Source: Billgrantia bachuensis
GTDB taxonomy: Bacteria > Pseudomonadota > Gammaproteobacteria > Pseudomonadales > Halomonadaceae
Reading direction: 5' to 3'
Assembly: GCF_011742165.1 (NCBI RefSeq)
Contig: NZ_JAAQTO010000042.1
Coordinates: forward strand, 1 to 45,202
DNA: 45,202 nt
Below the pieces are notes generated by a model. That model was not told the origin of the DNA. It saw nothing but the letters and a program-made list of their open reading frames with translations, and made no database searches. Positions 8,150-18,577 of the stretch are shown piece by piece. A program made the translations under genes and the position numbers. Numbering within the stretch: the first letter of the stretch is position 1; each line of letters starts with the position of its first letter.

Positions 8150-8763
8150 CCCTGCCCTTGATCGGCATCTTACGCGGCGTTACCCCCGACGAGGCGGTCG
8201 CGGTGGGCGAGGCGGTACTCGCTGCCGGCATTACCGCGCTCGAAGTGCCGCTCAACTCGCCCGAGCCGCTGGAAAGTATCCGGCGTCTGGTCGAATCCTT
8301 GGGCGAGCGTGCGCTGGTGGGCGCCGGTACCGTGCTCAACACGGACCAGGTGAGAGAGGTGCATGCCGTCGGCGGGCGGCTGGTGGTGTCGCCCAACTGC
8401 CGCCCGGCCGTGATCGAGGAGACCCGACGCCTGGATATGCAGAGCTGGCCCGGCGTGTTGACACCTTCGGAGGCTTTCGACGCGCTCGAAGCCGGCGCCA
8501 CCGGCCTCAAGCTGTTTCCTGCCGTTCAGGTGGGCATCGAGGGGATGAAGGCGTTACGGGCCGTACTGCCGGGCGATACCCGCCTCTATGCCGTGGGGGG
8601 CATCGGTGCGGAAGACTTTGCCGCCTGGCGTGCCGCCGGTGTGGCCGGTGCCGGCCTGGGAAGCGCTCTCTATCGCCCTGGGCAGGCGCCCGAGCAGGTG
8701 GGCCAGCAGGCACGGGCGCTGGTGGCGGCCTGGCAGGCCGCCGACAGTGGGGCTGGTGCCTGA
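8146..8763 (+). CDS. dgoA: 2-dehydro-3-deoxy-6-phosphogalactonate aldolase
   Basis: Class I aldolase of 205 residues that splits 2-dehydro-3-deoxy-6-phosphogalactonate into pyruvate and glyceraldehyde 3-phosphate. The Schiff-base lysine is K122 in GLKLFPA and the general-base glutamate is E33 in LEVPLNSP. NSP in place of the TLRT of the KDPG aldolase in this window (eda, 12037-12699), and the dgoDK context, argue for the galacto epimer. The ATG overlaps the dgoK stop and has a full AAAGGAGGT site (8132-8140). It ends 21 bp from the convergent hexR, with no clear terminator between them. Confidence 0.92.
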   Translation: MTLPLIGILRGVTPDEAVAVGEAVLAAGITALEVPLNSPEPLESIRRLVESLGERALVGAGTVLNTDQVREVHAVGGRLVVSPNCRPAVIEETRRLDMQSWPGVLTPSEAFDALEAGATGLKLFPAVQVGIEGMKALRAVLPGDTRLYAVGGIGAEDFAAWRAAGVAGAGLGSALYRPGQAPEQVGQQARALVAAWQAADSGAGA

Positions 8764-8784
8764 TGCATTCGCGTCACGCGGCGT

Positions 8785-9639
8785 TCAGCCTCGGGGCGGG
8801 TAGCGGGTGTCGCGCAGGCTATCCTTGATCTTCTTCAGGTGGGGCAGGAAGTCCTCGCCGCGGCGCAGGGTAACGCCAGTGGCCAGCACGTCGATCAGGG
8901 TGAGCTGGATCATGCGCGAGGTCATCGGCATGTAGACGTCGGTGTCCTCCGGCGTCGGAACCTCGAGCGTCTCTGTGCACTCCGCGGCCAGCGGCGATGC
9001 CGGGGCGGTGATGCCCAGTACCACGGCACCGCTCTCGCGCGCCAGTTGGGCGATATCGACCAATTCCCGGGTGCGGCCGGTCCAGGAGATGACCACCACC
9101 ACGTCGCCGGTATGGCAGGCGGAGGCGACCATGCGCTGCATCAGCACGTCGACGTAGGAAGTAACCGGCAGGTTGAAACGGAAGAACTTGTGCTGGGCAT
9201 CCTGGGCCACGGCGCCGGAGGCTCCCAGGCCGAAGAAGTGGATCTGCTTGGCCTGGATCAGGTAGTCCACCATCCGCTCGATGCGGGCCGGGTCGAGCGT
9301 GCGGCTGGCTTCGTCCAGGGCGGCGATGGTGGCGCCGAAGATCTTGCGCGTGTAATCCGCCGCCGCATCGCCGGGCTCTACCGACTGGCTGACGTAGGGC
9401 GTGCCGCCGGCCAGGCTCTGGGCTAGCTTGATCTTGAAATCGGGATAGCCCTTGGCATGGAAATTACGGCAGAAGCGATTGACCGTGGGTTCGCTGACCG
9501 ACGCCGCCTGGGCCAGACTGGCGATGCTCAGGCCGGTGGCCCGAGCCGGATCGGCGAGGATGACGTCTGCTACCTTGCGCTCGGAGCGGTTGAGCTCTTC
9601 GAGGCGTTGACGAATCCGTTGCAGCAGGTCGTGGGCCAT
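8785..9639 (-). CDS. hexR: RpiR-family regulator HexR
   Basis: DNA-binding regulator of 284 residues. Residues 1-77 form the RpiR-type helix-turn-helix ([20 protein letters not shown]), and residues about 120-255 are a SIS sugar-phosphate domain ([19 protein letters not shown], then [17 protein letters not shown]). HexR proteins of pseudomonads and Shewanella repress or activate zwf and edd genes and respond to KDPG. Here the gene is divergent from zwf-pgl-eda, and HexR-like palindromes lie in the shared region and before edd. A weak, interrupted TGTA-type site (9668-9682) just before its own start hints at autoregulation. The ATG at 9639 has AGGAGAG about 13 bases upstream. Confidence 0.93.
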   Translation of the reverse strand: MAHDLLQRIRQRLEELNRSERKVADVILADPARATGLSIASLAQAASVSEPTVNRFCRNFHAKGYPDFKIKLAQSLAGGTPYVSQSVEPGDAAADYTRKIFGATIAALDEASRTLDPARIERMVDYLIQAKQIHFFGLGASGAVAQDAQHKFFRFNLPVTSYVDVLMQRMVASACHTGDVVVVISWTGRTRELVDIAQLARESGAVVLGITAPASPLAAECTETLEVPTPEDTDVYMPMTSRMIQLTLIDVLATGVTLRRGEDFLPHLKKIKDSLRDTRYPPRG

Positions 9640-9743
9640 GGTGGTTGAGACTCTCCTGAAATGATGATGTAGTGATTTAACAACATGGTCGCCGGCTATC
9701 CTAGCGCGGAGTGTCGGCCGGGCGCGAATCCAGGTATAGGAAG

Positions 9744-9779
9744 AACCGATTTTGAGTGTAATATTACAAAAAATCGGTT
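9744..9779. promoter_or_regulatory. HexR-type operator TGTAATATTACA nested in a larger inverted repeat
   Basis: The 12-bp palindrome TGTAATATTACA (9757-9768) fits HexR recognition sequences. It is enclosed by perfect 10-bp arms AACCGATTTT (9744-9753) and AAAATCGGTT (9770-9779), whose centre differs by one base. The element lies 68 bp before the zwf start and 118 bp before hexR, and could serve both. Confidence 0.7.
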
Positions 9780-9820
9780 GATGGAAAGCCGTTTTTTACG
9801 TATTTTTTGTGTAAATTAAC
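9778..9820 (+). promoter_or_regulatory. candidate zwf promoter with a second HexR-like half site
   Basis: A candidate -35 TTGATG (9778-9783) and -10 TATTTT (9801-9806) are separated by 17 bases. TGTAAATTAAC (9810-9820) directly follows and resembles the edd operator TGTAAATTTACA. Repressors at both sites would bracket the promoter. The promoter hexamers are weak matches, so they are tentative. Confidence 0.4.
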
Positions 9821-9835
9821 CAGATGGGGGCGGTC

Positions 9836-11344
<1,509 letters not shown>

Positions 11345-11345
11345 T

Positions 11346-12023
11346 ATGACCCAAGCGAATGCCAGGCCGCGCGAGCAGCTCGCCGCGCAGCTCGCCGAAG
11401 CCACCAGTGAAGCGTTGCGCCAGGACCTGGCGCAGCAGGAGCGGGCCCTGCTGGTACTTTCCGGCGGCTCGACGCCGGTGCCTTACTTTCAGGCCCTTTC
11501 CCGGCAGGAACTGCCCTGGGAGCGGGTCGACGTGACCCTGGCCGACGAGCGCTGGGTGAGCGAATCGGACGAGGCGAGCAATGCGCGCCTGGTACGCCAA
11601 CACTTGCTGCAGGGCAAGGCGGCGGCGGCCAGCTTCGTCTCCCTGACGACCGACGACGAGACCCCCGAGCAGGGCGTCGAGGCGGCCACCCGGCGCATCG
11701 AGGCGCTGTCCTGGCCCGCCAGCCTGGTGGTGCTAGGCATGGGCGGAGACGGCCATACCGCCTCGCTGTTTCCCGACAGCCGCGAGCTGGAGCTGGGACT
11801 GACCACCGATGCCCCGGTGCTGGCCGCACGCACGCCCAGTCAGCCCCAGGCGCGCATCACCCTGAGCGCCGACCGACTGCACCAGGCGCGACGCCACGTG
11901 CTGCACATCACCGGCGACGACAAGCGCAGCGTGCTGGCCCGGGCCATGTCCGGCGACGACTCGCGTGAGCTGCCGATCCGCGCCTTTCTTTCCTGCCCGC
12001 TGGCCATTTACTGGGCCCCCTGA
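11346..12023 (+). CDS. pgl: 6-phosphogluconolactonase
   Basis: Hydrolyses 6-phosphogluconolactone to 6-phosphogluconate in the cytoplasm; 225 residues, in the range of the SOL/DevB family. Typical motifs are LVLSGGSTPVPYF near residue 40, VTLADERWV, SNARLVRQHLL, VLGMGGDGHTASLFP with the catalytic histidine region, and ARITLSADRL near the end. The ATG at 11346 lies one base after the zwf stop. Together with zwf and eda it makes the upper half and final step of the pathway; edd is in the other HexR-linked operon. Confidence 0.93.
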   Translation: MTQANARPREQLAAQLAEATSEALRQDLAQQERALLVLSGGSTPVPYFQALSRQELPWERVDVTLADERWVSESDEASNARLVRQHLLQGKAAAASFVSLTTDDETPEQGVEAATRRIEALSWPASLVVLGMGGDGHTASLFPDSRELELGLTTDAPVLAARTPSQPQARITLSADRLHQARRHVLHITGDDKRSVLARAMSGDDSRELPIRAFLSCPLAIYWAP

Positions 12024-12036
12024 ACTGGAGTTGCTC

Positions 12037-12699
12037 ATGACCATCGACAAACAGCTGCCGTCCACACGCATCACCGAACTCGACAGCATTTGCCTCAAGG
12101 CCGAGGTCATCCCGGTGCTGGCCATCGAGCGGGTGGAGGATGCCGTGCCGCTGGGCCGCGCCCTGGTCGAGGGCGGGCTCACGGTGCTGGAAGTGACCCT
12201 GCGCACCGATTGCGCCCTCGAGGCGATACGTCGTCTGAAGGAGGCACTGCCCCAGGCCAGCATCGGCGTGGGCACCGTGCTGACGCCGGCCCAGTATCGT
12301 CAGAGCGAGCAGGTGGGTGCCGATTTCGTGGTGACCCCGGGCACCACCGAGGCGCTCTATCGCTATGGCGTGAGCAGCCCGGTGCCGATGCTGCCCGGTG
12401 TCGCCACGGTGTCCGAGCTGATGACCGGCTGGCAGTATGGCTACCGCCGCTTCAAGTTCTTCCCCGCCGAGGCCAGCGGCGGCGTCAAGGCCTTGAAGGC
12501 CTTCGCCGGCCCGATTCCCGAGGCGCGCTTCTGTCCCACCGGCGGCATCACACTCGACAACGCCGAGGACTACCTGGCGCTGAAGAACGTGATGTGCGTG
12601 GGTGGCTCCTGGTTGACGCCGAAGTCCCTGGTCGATGCGGAGGACTGGACCGGTATTCGACAGCTCGCCAAGGAAGCCGCCCAGCGCTTCCATCACTGA
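12037..12699 (+). CDS. eda: KDPG aldolase (2-dehydro-3-deoxyphosphogluconate aldolase)
   Basis: Cleaves KDPG into pyruvate and glyceraldehyde 3-phosphate; 220 residues. The Schiff-base lysine is K140 in RRFKFFPAEA, the base E52 is in VLEVTLRT, and the PGTTEAL and PTGGITLDN phosphate-binding segments are present. KDPG aldolases also act on 4-hydroxy-2-oxoglutarate. The start follows TGGAG and lies 13 bp after pgl. It is a paralogue of dgoA in the same window, with the gluco-type TLRT substrate loop. The operon ends at a strong terminator 58 bp downstream. Confidence 0.95.
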   Translation: MTIDKQLPSTRITELDSICLKAEVIPVLAIERVEDAVPLGRALVEGGLTVLEVTLRTDCALEAIRRLKEALPQASIGVGTVLTPAQYRQSEQVGADFVVTPGTTEALYRYGVSSPVPMLPGVATVSELMTGWQYGYRRFKFFPAEASGGVKALKAFAGPIPEARFCPTGGITLDNAEDYLALKNVMCVGGSWLTPKSLVDAEDWTGIRQLAKEAAQRFHH

Positions 12700-12757
12700 G
12701 CGTCGGCTTCGTAACGAACCTCGTTGTGCTCTCTCGACAGCCCGTTGCTGTCTTTGT

Positions 12758-12783
12758 GCCCGGCCTCTCGGCCGGGCTTTTTT
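12758..12783 (+). terminator. intrinsic terminator of zwf-pgl-eda
   Basis: Perfect 8-bp stem GCCCGGCC (12758-12765) / GGCCGGGC (12770-12777) with a TCTC loop and six T immediately after. Confidence 0.9.
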
Positions 12784-12856
12784 GTCAACCGAGTCAGGCA
12801 CCATGATCGAATCTGGGAAGTCCTGCTTGGCGTGAGGGAGATGATGCTGAACGCGA

Positions 12857-12900
12857 AAGCGCCGGTTCATGCCGCAATCATGGCGTATGAACCGGCGCTT
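12857..12900 (-). terminator. long hairpin downstream of fruA
   Basis: Perfect 14-bp arms AAGCGCCGGTTCAT (12857-12870) and ATGAACCGGCGCTT (12887-12900) with a 16-base loop, 20 bp beyond the fruA stop. On the minus strand it is followed only by TTTCGCG, so it may act as a terminator or as a 3'-end stabilising structure. Confidence 0.6.
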
Positions 12901-12920
12901 CGCTCGTAGTCGTGGTGGTA

Positions 12921-14660
12921 TCAGGCGTTGGCGGCAACCGCGACCGGTGCCGCGCCGCGCTTGATCGCAGCGTAGCCCAGACCGGTAACCAGCGAGCCGG
13001 CGACGATGGCGCCGAGATAGAGCACTACCGGGGTGATGGCGTTGGGGATCAGCAGCACGAAGATGCCGCCGTGGGGGGCCATCAACTGGGCGCCGACCAG
13101 CATGGAGAGGGCACCGGTGATGGCGCCGCCCAGCATGCACGCCGGGATCACCCGCAGCGGGTCCTTGGCGGCGAAGGGAATGGCGCCCTCGCTGATGAAG
13201 CACATCCCCAGCACGAACGACGCCTTGCCCGCCTCACGCTCCGGTTCGGAAAACTTGTGACGCGCGACGAAGCTGGCGATACCCATGCCGATGGCCGGTA
13301 CCATGCCGGCGGCCATGATCGCCGCCATCGGCGCGTAGGTCTGGGTTGAGAGCAGGCCGACACCGAAGGTGTAGGCGGCCTTGTTGACCGGTCCACCCAG
13401 GTCGAAGCACATCATGGCGCCGAGCAGGATGCCGAGCAGCACCGCATTGGCCGAACTCATGGCGGCGAGGAATTCGGTCAGGCCGGCGAGAATGGCCGCC
13501 ACCGGCTCGCCGATGACGTAGATCATGGTCAGGCCGGTGACCAGGCTGGCGATCAGCGGAATGATCAGGATCGGCTTGAGCGACTCGACGCTCTTCGGCA
13601 ACTTGACGTGCCGGGTCACGGCCAGCGCCACGTAGCCGGCGAGGAAGCCGGCGAGAATGCCACCGATGAAGCCGGCGCCGATCTCCGCTGCCAGCATACC
13701 GCCGATCATGCCCGGGGCGATCCCGGGGCGGTCGGCGATGGAGTAGGCGATGTAGCCGGCCAGTACGGGAATCATCAGGGCGAAGGCGGTGCCGCCGCCG
13801 ATCTGCATCAGCGCCGCGGCCAGCGTACCCTCCTGTTCGAAGGCCTCGATGCCGAACACGAAGGAGAGCGCGATCAGCAGGCCGCCGGCCACCACCATGG
13901 GAAGCATGAACGAGACGCCGGTGAGCAGGTGCTTGTAGATCCCCTTCTCCTTGAGGCTCTTGCTGGCCTCGCGCTTGCCGACAGCGCTGCCGGCTTCTTC
14001 TACCTCGGCCTCGGCCAGCGCCGCCTCGATGGTGGGGCGCGGCTTCTTGAGCGCATTGCCGGTAGAGGTGCGGTAGATGCGCTTGCCGGCGAAGCGGGTC
14101 GGATCAACCTCGATGTCGCAGGCCAGTATCACCACGTCGGCCGCGGCGATCTCCTCGTCGGTCAGCTTGTCCTGGGCGCCCACCGAGCCCTGGGTCTCGA
14201 CGCGAATCGCATGGCCCAGGCTCTTGCCGGCCTCGCTCAGGGCCTCGGCGGCCATGAAGGTGTGGGCCACGCCGGTCGGGCAGGCGGTCACGGCGACGAT
14301 CTTGCTGCCACCGGCTGCTGTCGCGATGGGCGCGCTGGCGGCGGGCGGGGTATATTCGCCGGCTTCACGCTGGGCGCGAGTGAGAAAGGCCTCGGGGTCG
14401 GGCAGTGCCTCGTCGATGGTGGCCTGGAACAGGCGCTTGCCGCGGAAGCGCTCGGCCGCTGGGACCTGCTCGGCGGCGACCACGACCAGCTCGGCATCGG
14501 CAACTGCCTGGGCCGAGACGGGCTCGACGGGCTCGAGCTGGCTGTGCATCTCGACGCTGGGCTGCCAGCCGAGACGGCGGGCGGCCTGCTCGAGGCGGCG
14601 AGCGGCGAGGAAGGTGGTAGCCATGCCGCTGGGGCAGGCGGTGACGATGATCACGTTCAT
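12921..14660 (-). CDS. fruA: PTS fructose transporter subunit IIB'BC
   Basis: Inner-membrane fructose permease that phosphorylates fructose to fructose 1-phosphate during import; 579 residues. Two IIB-like domains are in series: B' with VTACPSGMATTF (Cys9) and the phosphorylatable B with VTACPTGVAHTF (Cys127). The IIC membrane domain starts near residue 235 (LLTGVSFMLPMVVAGG) and spans about ten helices. The ATG at 14660 overlaps the fruK stop by ATGA. It is the third gene of fruB-fruK-fruA on the minus strand and is probably controlled by Cra from the sites upstream of fruB. Confidence 0.95.
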   Translation of the reverse strand: MNVIIVTACPSGMATTFLAARRLEQAARRLGWQPSVEMHSQLEPVEPVSAQAVADAELVVVAAEQVPAAERFRGKRLFQATIDEALPDPEAFLTRAQREAGEYTPPAASAPIATAAGGSKIVAVTACPTGVAHTFMAAEALSEAGKSLGHAIRVETQGSVGAQDKLTDEEIAAADVVILACDIEVDPTRFAGKRIYRTSTGNALKKPRPTIEAALAEAEVEEAGSAVGKREASKSLKEKGIYKHLLTGVSFMLPMVVAGGLLIALSFVFGIEAFEQEGTLAAALMQIGGGTAFALMIPVLAGYIAYSIADRPGIAPGMIGGMLAAEIGAGFIGGILAGFLAGYVALAVTRHVKLPKSVESLKPILIIPLIASLVTGLTMIYVIGEPVAAILAGLTEFLAAMSSANAVLLGILLGAMMCFDLGGPVNKAAYTFGVGLLSTQTYAPMAAIMAAGMVPAIGMGIASFVARHKFSEPEREAGKASFVLGMCFISEGAIPFAAKDPLRVIPACMLGGAITGALSMLVGAQLMAPHGGIFVLLIPNAITPVVLYLGAIVAGSLVTGLGYAAIKRGAAPVAVAANA

Positions 14661-15631
14661 GCAAGGGCTCCCCCTGCGTCGACGTCGTTGAGGCGACGCA
14701 CGCGGGTCTGTTGTTGGATGTGAGCGAAATCGTCGGCACGGGCGTTGCCCACCCCGACGTGGCGAACCGATTCGGCGGAAAGCGCGGTGGCCAGGCGCAG
14801 CGCCTGTTCCGGCGGGTGGCCCGACAGCACACCGTGCAGCAGGGCGGCGAGCAGGGTGTCGCCGGCGCCCACGGTACTGGCCACTGCCAGGTGCGGCGGT
14901 ATCGCCTGCCAGGCGCCGCGGCGGCTGACCCACAGCACGCCGGCGGGGCCGGCGGAGACCACGGCCTCCTCGACACCGGCCGCGTAGAGTCGCAGCGCCG
15001 CCTTTAGCCGAGCCTCGGCGGTTTCGAGGCTTTCGCCGGCCCAGGTGGCGAGCTCCTGCTCGTTGGGCTTGACCGCGGTGGGGCGGGCATCGATAGCCAG
15101 GGCGAGGGCTTCACCGCTGGTATCGATCCATACCGGCAACCCGGCGTCACGCAGCCTCGCGGTCAACCCGGCAAGACTATCTGCTGCGACGCCCGGCGGC
15201 AGGCTGCCGGCGATCACCACTGCATCGGGACGGCGCCGGGGATCACCGATGCGCGTGTCGAGACCGTCGAGCAGACGCTGCCAGTCCGCAGTATCAATTG
15301 CCGCGCCGGGGCCGTTGATATCGGTGACGCGACCGTCGGCCTCGGCGAGCTTGGCGTTGATGCGCGTCTCGCCGGGCACACGAAGGAAGGCATCCTCCAC
15401 CTTCATAGCCTCGAAGGCGCGCAGGAAAGGGCCGTCGTTGTCGGCACCGAGGAAGCCCGACACCGTCACGTCGTGGCCAAGCTCGGCCAGCACACGGGCC
15501 ACGTTGACGCCCTTGCCGGCCGCCGTCAGGTGGGTCTCGTGGGTGCGGTTGACCTCGCCCGGTACCAACCGCTCCAGGCTCACGGAAAGATCCAGCGCCG
15601 GGTTGAGAGTAAGGGTGAGCACGCGGGCCAT
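14657..15631 (-). CDS. fruK: 1-phosphofructokinase
   Basis: PfkB-family kinase of 324 residues that converts fructose 1-phosphate to fructose 1,6-bisphosphate with ATP. The N terminus LTLTLNPALDLSV and the GKGVNVARVLAELG segment are characteristic of 1-phosphofructokinases, and the catalytic signature is STVGAGDTLLAALL near residues 250-263. The start codon shares one base with the fruB stop, and the stop overlaps fruA, so the three genes are translationally coupled. Fructose 1-phosphate, its substrate, is the known inducer of Cra. Confidence 0.95.
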   Translation of the reverse strand: MARVLTLTLNPALDLSVSLERLVPGEVNRTHETHLTAAGKGVNVARVLAELGHDVTVSGFLGADNDGPFLRAFEAMKVEDAFLRVPGETRINAKLAEADGRVTDINGPGAAIDTADWQRLLDGLDTRIGDPRRRPDAVVIAGSLPPGVAADSLAGLTARLRDAGLPVWIDTSGEALALAIDARPTAVKPNEQELATWAGESLETAEARLKAALRLYAAGVEEAVVSAGPAGVLWVSRRGAWQAIPPHLAVASTVGAGDTLLAALLHGVLSGHPPEQALRLATALSAESVRHVGVGNARADDFAHIQQQTRVRRLNDVDAGGALA

Positions 15632-18510
15632 CAGCGTGCCTCCAGGGCGTCGCGAACCGCCTCGCTGGTCGCCTGGCCCAAGGCCAGCTCGGCCTGGGCG
15701 CGGGCCTCGTTCAGGCCGAACTCGCGCAACCTGGCCTTGACCAGCGGCACCTGTCGCGCGCTGACCGAGAGCTCGTCGACGCCGAGGCCGACCAGTACCG
15801 GCACGGCCAGGGCATCGCTTGCCAGTTCACCGCAAACCCCGACCCATTTGCCGTGGGCGTGGGCCGCCGCCACGGTCATCTCGATCAGGCGAAGCACCGC
15901 CGGGTGCAGGCCGTCGGCTTGGGCCGAAAGGACGGGGTGGTCGCGATCGATGGCCAGGGTGTACTGGGTCAGGTCGTTAGTGCCTATCGAGAAGAAGTCG
16001 ACCTCGGGGGCCAGCGTCGGCGCCAGCAGTGCCGCCGAAGGCACCTCGATCATCACGCCGAGCTGTACGTCCGTGGCACGCTCGGTCGGGGGAATCTCGT
16101 CGACCAGACGGTCGAAGACGGCTCGTGCGGCACGGAACTCGCCGACATCCTTGACCATCGGCAGCATGATGCGCAGCGGTCTTGGCGTTCCTTCCGCGTC
16201 GGGGGCTGCGGCCAACAGCAGCGCGCGCAGCTGGGTCTCGAGCACTTCGGGGCGGGTCAGCGTCAAGCGGATGCCGCGCAGCCCGAGGAAGGGGTTGTCT
16301 TCCTTGGGCACCGGCCAGTAGGGCAGCGGCTTGTCGCCGCCCACGTCGAGAGTACGGGCGACCAGTGGGCGTCCTTTCAGGGCGTCGAGCGCCTCGCGAT
16401 ACTCGGCGATCTGTGTATCGAGGTCCGGTTCCTGGGCATGGGCCATGAACAGGAATTCGGTGCGCAGCAGGCCGACGGCCTCGGCACCGCGCTCTACGGC
16501 GTCGGCCGCGTGTGTCGTGTTGCCCAGGTTGGCGGCCACCTCGACGCGATGGCCATCGCGACAGCGTGCCTCCTCGAAGCGTGTCTTCCAGGCTTCGGCC
16601 TCGCGCTGTTGGCGCTCGGCCAGGCGCTGCTCGGCAGCGGCGCGGCGCTCGGCGGAAGGCGCCGGAGTCACGCGGCCGCGCTCGCCGTCGAGGATCAACT
16701 CGCTGCCGTCCGCCAGGGTCAGCACCCGTTCGCCGGCACCCACCACGGCGGGAATGCCCAGCGCCCGGGCCAGTATCGCACTGTGTGCGGTGGCGCCGCC
16801 GCGGGCGGTGAGCAGTCCGCGCACCCTGCGCGTATCGAGCCGCGCCACGTCGGATGGGCCGATGTCGTCGGTTACCAGGATGTAGGGCGTTTCCGGCGGC
16901 TCCGGCAGGCTCACGTTGCACAGAATGCCGAGCACGCGGCGGCCGACGTCGCGCAGGTCGGCGGCGCGCTCGGCGAGCAGGCGGTCTGCGAGCATCTCCT
17001 GGGCGTGGGCGGCGGTCTCGATGGCCTCCCACCAGGCGGCCTCGGCGGAACGACCCTCATGGATGCCTTCACGGGCCGCCTCGAACAGCTCGGGATCTTG
17101 CAGCATCTCCTCGTGCATGGAGAGGATCTGTGCCACCTCGCCGCCGCGGGCTTCGCTCTCGAGCGCCTCGAGCTGGGCCACACCCTCGACGATGGCGCTC
17201 TGCAGCCGCCGCTGCTGCTCTGCCGGGTCGGCGGCGCGTTCGGGATAGTCGAAGCGCGGCGTCTGCAATACGAAGACCGGCGCAATGGCGAGCCCAGGTG
17301 AGGCAGCCACGCCAGGATGCGGCGTATTGTCGGGCAGCGGCTCGGCGGGCGCGGCGTCGGCCTGCGGCACGATGCGCTCGCGGCTCTCGTCGAAGGGCAT
17401 GACCTGTTCGCCGAGACCATCGGCTACGGCTCGGCACACGGCGTCGAGCGCCTCGGCGGCGTGCTCGCCCTCGGCGGAAAAGGCCAACTGCTGGCCGCGC
17501 CGGGCGCCGAGATTGATCACCTTGGTCAGGCTGGTTGTCGGTACCGCAGCGCCGCCGCCTTCGGCCAGGCGCACATGGATGGGGATGCCCTGCCGGCGGG
17601 CCACCTGTACCAGTTGCTTGGCCGGACGAGCGTGCAGGCCGTGGGCGTTGAGTACGCGGGCGAGCCGGGTGTGAGCGGTGGCCGACTCACCGGCCAGCCG
17701 TGCCAGTACGGTGGCGGCGTCGGCGCTGGACAGCTCGGCGGCGCCGCTGTCGAGCAGTGCCAGGATTCGCTCCAGCAGGCCGCGGTGGGCGTCGCCTTGG
17801 GCGGCCAGGCAGAAGACGCCTTTCACCGTTTCGCCGCCGCTCACGAGTTCCGCTTCGGGCGTGGCCAGTGCCAGTGCCGGGATTTCCACACCCTGCCCAC
17901 TCGTGGCCAGCCACAATCCCTGGCCGAGCCGGGCCAGCTCGCGCTCGGCCACCGCGGCGACGAAGCCGTTGCCAACACAGCCGAGCTGACGCAGCCGGGC
18001 GGCACCGGCCAGGGCCAGCTCGCGGGCGTCGCGAGCGGGAAAGCCGAGGCACAGGGTTTCGGCGTCCAGGCGCGCCTCCACCACCGCTTTCGAGAGCAGA
18101 GCAGCCACCTCGGCGGTCGAGCGGGCCTCGGCCAGGCGCTGGCCGACGCTGTCGTCATCGAGCACGTGGGTGAGCTGGCGCAGGATGTCGAGATGCTCAT
18201 CACTCTGGGCGGCGATGCTCACCAGCACGTGGACACGCTGGCCGTCGTGCCACTCGACACCGCTCGGAAACTGCAGCACGCGCACGCCCGTGACGTGAAC
18301 ATGCTCGCGACTCTCGGGGGTGCCGTGGGGAATGGCGATGGCATTACCGAGATAGGTGGAGGATTGGGTCTCGCGCTGAAACAGGCCATCGCGGTAGGCG
18401 GGGGCGGTCAGCCCCGCCTGTTGCAGCGACTCGGCGGCCTGCTCCAGCGCGGCGCGCCAGTCGGCTGCCTGGCAGTCGAGGCGGATGTCCTCGGGGCGTA
18501 GCGTGAGCAT
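15631..18510 (-). CDS. fruB: multiphosphoryl transfer protein: EIIA(Fru)-HPr-EI fusion
   Basis: Cytoplasmic phosphocarrier of 959 residues that moves phosphate from phosphoenolpyruvate to the FruA permease. Domains in order: EIIA with the phosphorylated H62 in AIPHGTPESR; a linker/degenerate region about 150-280; HPr with H293 in AHGLHARPAK; and enzyme I from about 400, with H576 in GGATAHSAILA, the PEP-binding GTNDLTQYTLAIDRD and the C-terminal GVCGELASD with the catalytic cysteine. Having EI and HPr fused makes the fructose route independent of separate ptsH and ptsI genes. The ATG at 18510 follows AGGAG. It heads the fru operon, divergent from cra. Confidence 0.95.
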   Translation of the reverse strand: MLTLRPEDIRLDCQAADWRAALEQAAESLQQAGLTAPAYRDGLFQRETQSSTYLGNAIAIPHGTPESREHVHVTGVRVLQFPSGVEWHDGQRVHVLVSIAAQSDEHLDILRQLTHVLDDDSVGQRLAEARSTAEVAALLSKAVVEARLDAETLCLGFPARDARELALAGAARLRQLGCVGNGFVAAVAERELARLGQGLWLATSGQGVEIPALALATPEAELVSGGETVKGVFCLAAQGDAHRGLLERILALLDSGAAELSSADAATVLARLAGESATAHTRLARVLNAHGLHARPAKQLVQVARRQGIPIHVRLAEGGGAAVPTTSLTKVINLGARRGQQLAFSAEGEHAAEALDAVCRAVADGLGEQVMPFDESRERIVPQADAAPAEPLPDNTPHPGVAASPGLAIAPVFVLQTPRFDYPERAADPAEQQRRLQSAIVEGVAQLEALESEARGGEVAQILSMHEEMLQDPELFEAAREGIHEGRSAEAAWWEAIETAAHAQEMLADRLLAERAADLRDVGRRVLGILCNVSLPEPPETPYILVTDDIGPSDVARLDTRRVRGLLTARGGATAHSAILARALGIPAVVGAGERVLTLADGSELILDGERGRVTPAPSAERRAAAEQRLAERQQREAEAWKTRFEEARCRDGHRVEVAANLGNTTHAADAVERGAEAVGLLRTEFLFMAHAQEPDLDTQIAEYREALDALKGRPLVARTLDVGGDKPLPYWPVPKEDNPFLGLRGIRLTLTRPEVLETQLRALLLAAAPDAEGTPRPLRIMLPMVKDVGEFRAARAVFDRLVDEIPPTERATDVQLGVMIEVPSAALLAPTLAPEVDFFSIGTNDLTQYTLAIDRDHPVLSAQADGLHPAVLRLIEMTVAAAHAHGKWVGVCGELASDALAVPVLVGLGVDELSVSARQVPLVKARLREFGLNEARAQAELALGQATSEAVRDALEAR

Positions 18511-18577
18511 CTGTTATCTCCTGATAAATAGGCGACTTGCAGCTTTCGAGCAGGCTTGGCCACTGGCAGCAGATTAT

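Noticed and set aside
12037..12699. eda as a second copy of dgoA
   Set aside because: The substrate loop differs (TLRT versus NSP) and each gene sits with the enzymes of its own pathway, so they are paralogues with distinct roles.
11908..13203. 431-codon open frame antisense to pgl-eda and extending past the terminator
   Set aside because: Crosses two strong hairpins and mirrors clear enzymes on the other strand; no protein family recognised.
15853..17301. 482-codon open frame antisense to fruB
   Set aside because: FruB is a full three-domain PTS protein with all active-site histidines; the antisense frame has Gln/Gly/Arg-rich shadow composition.
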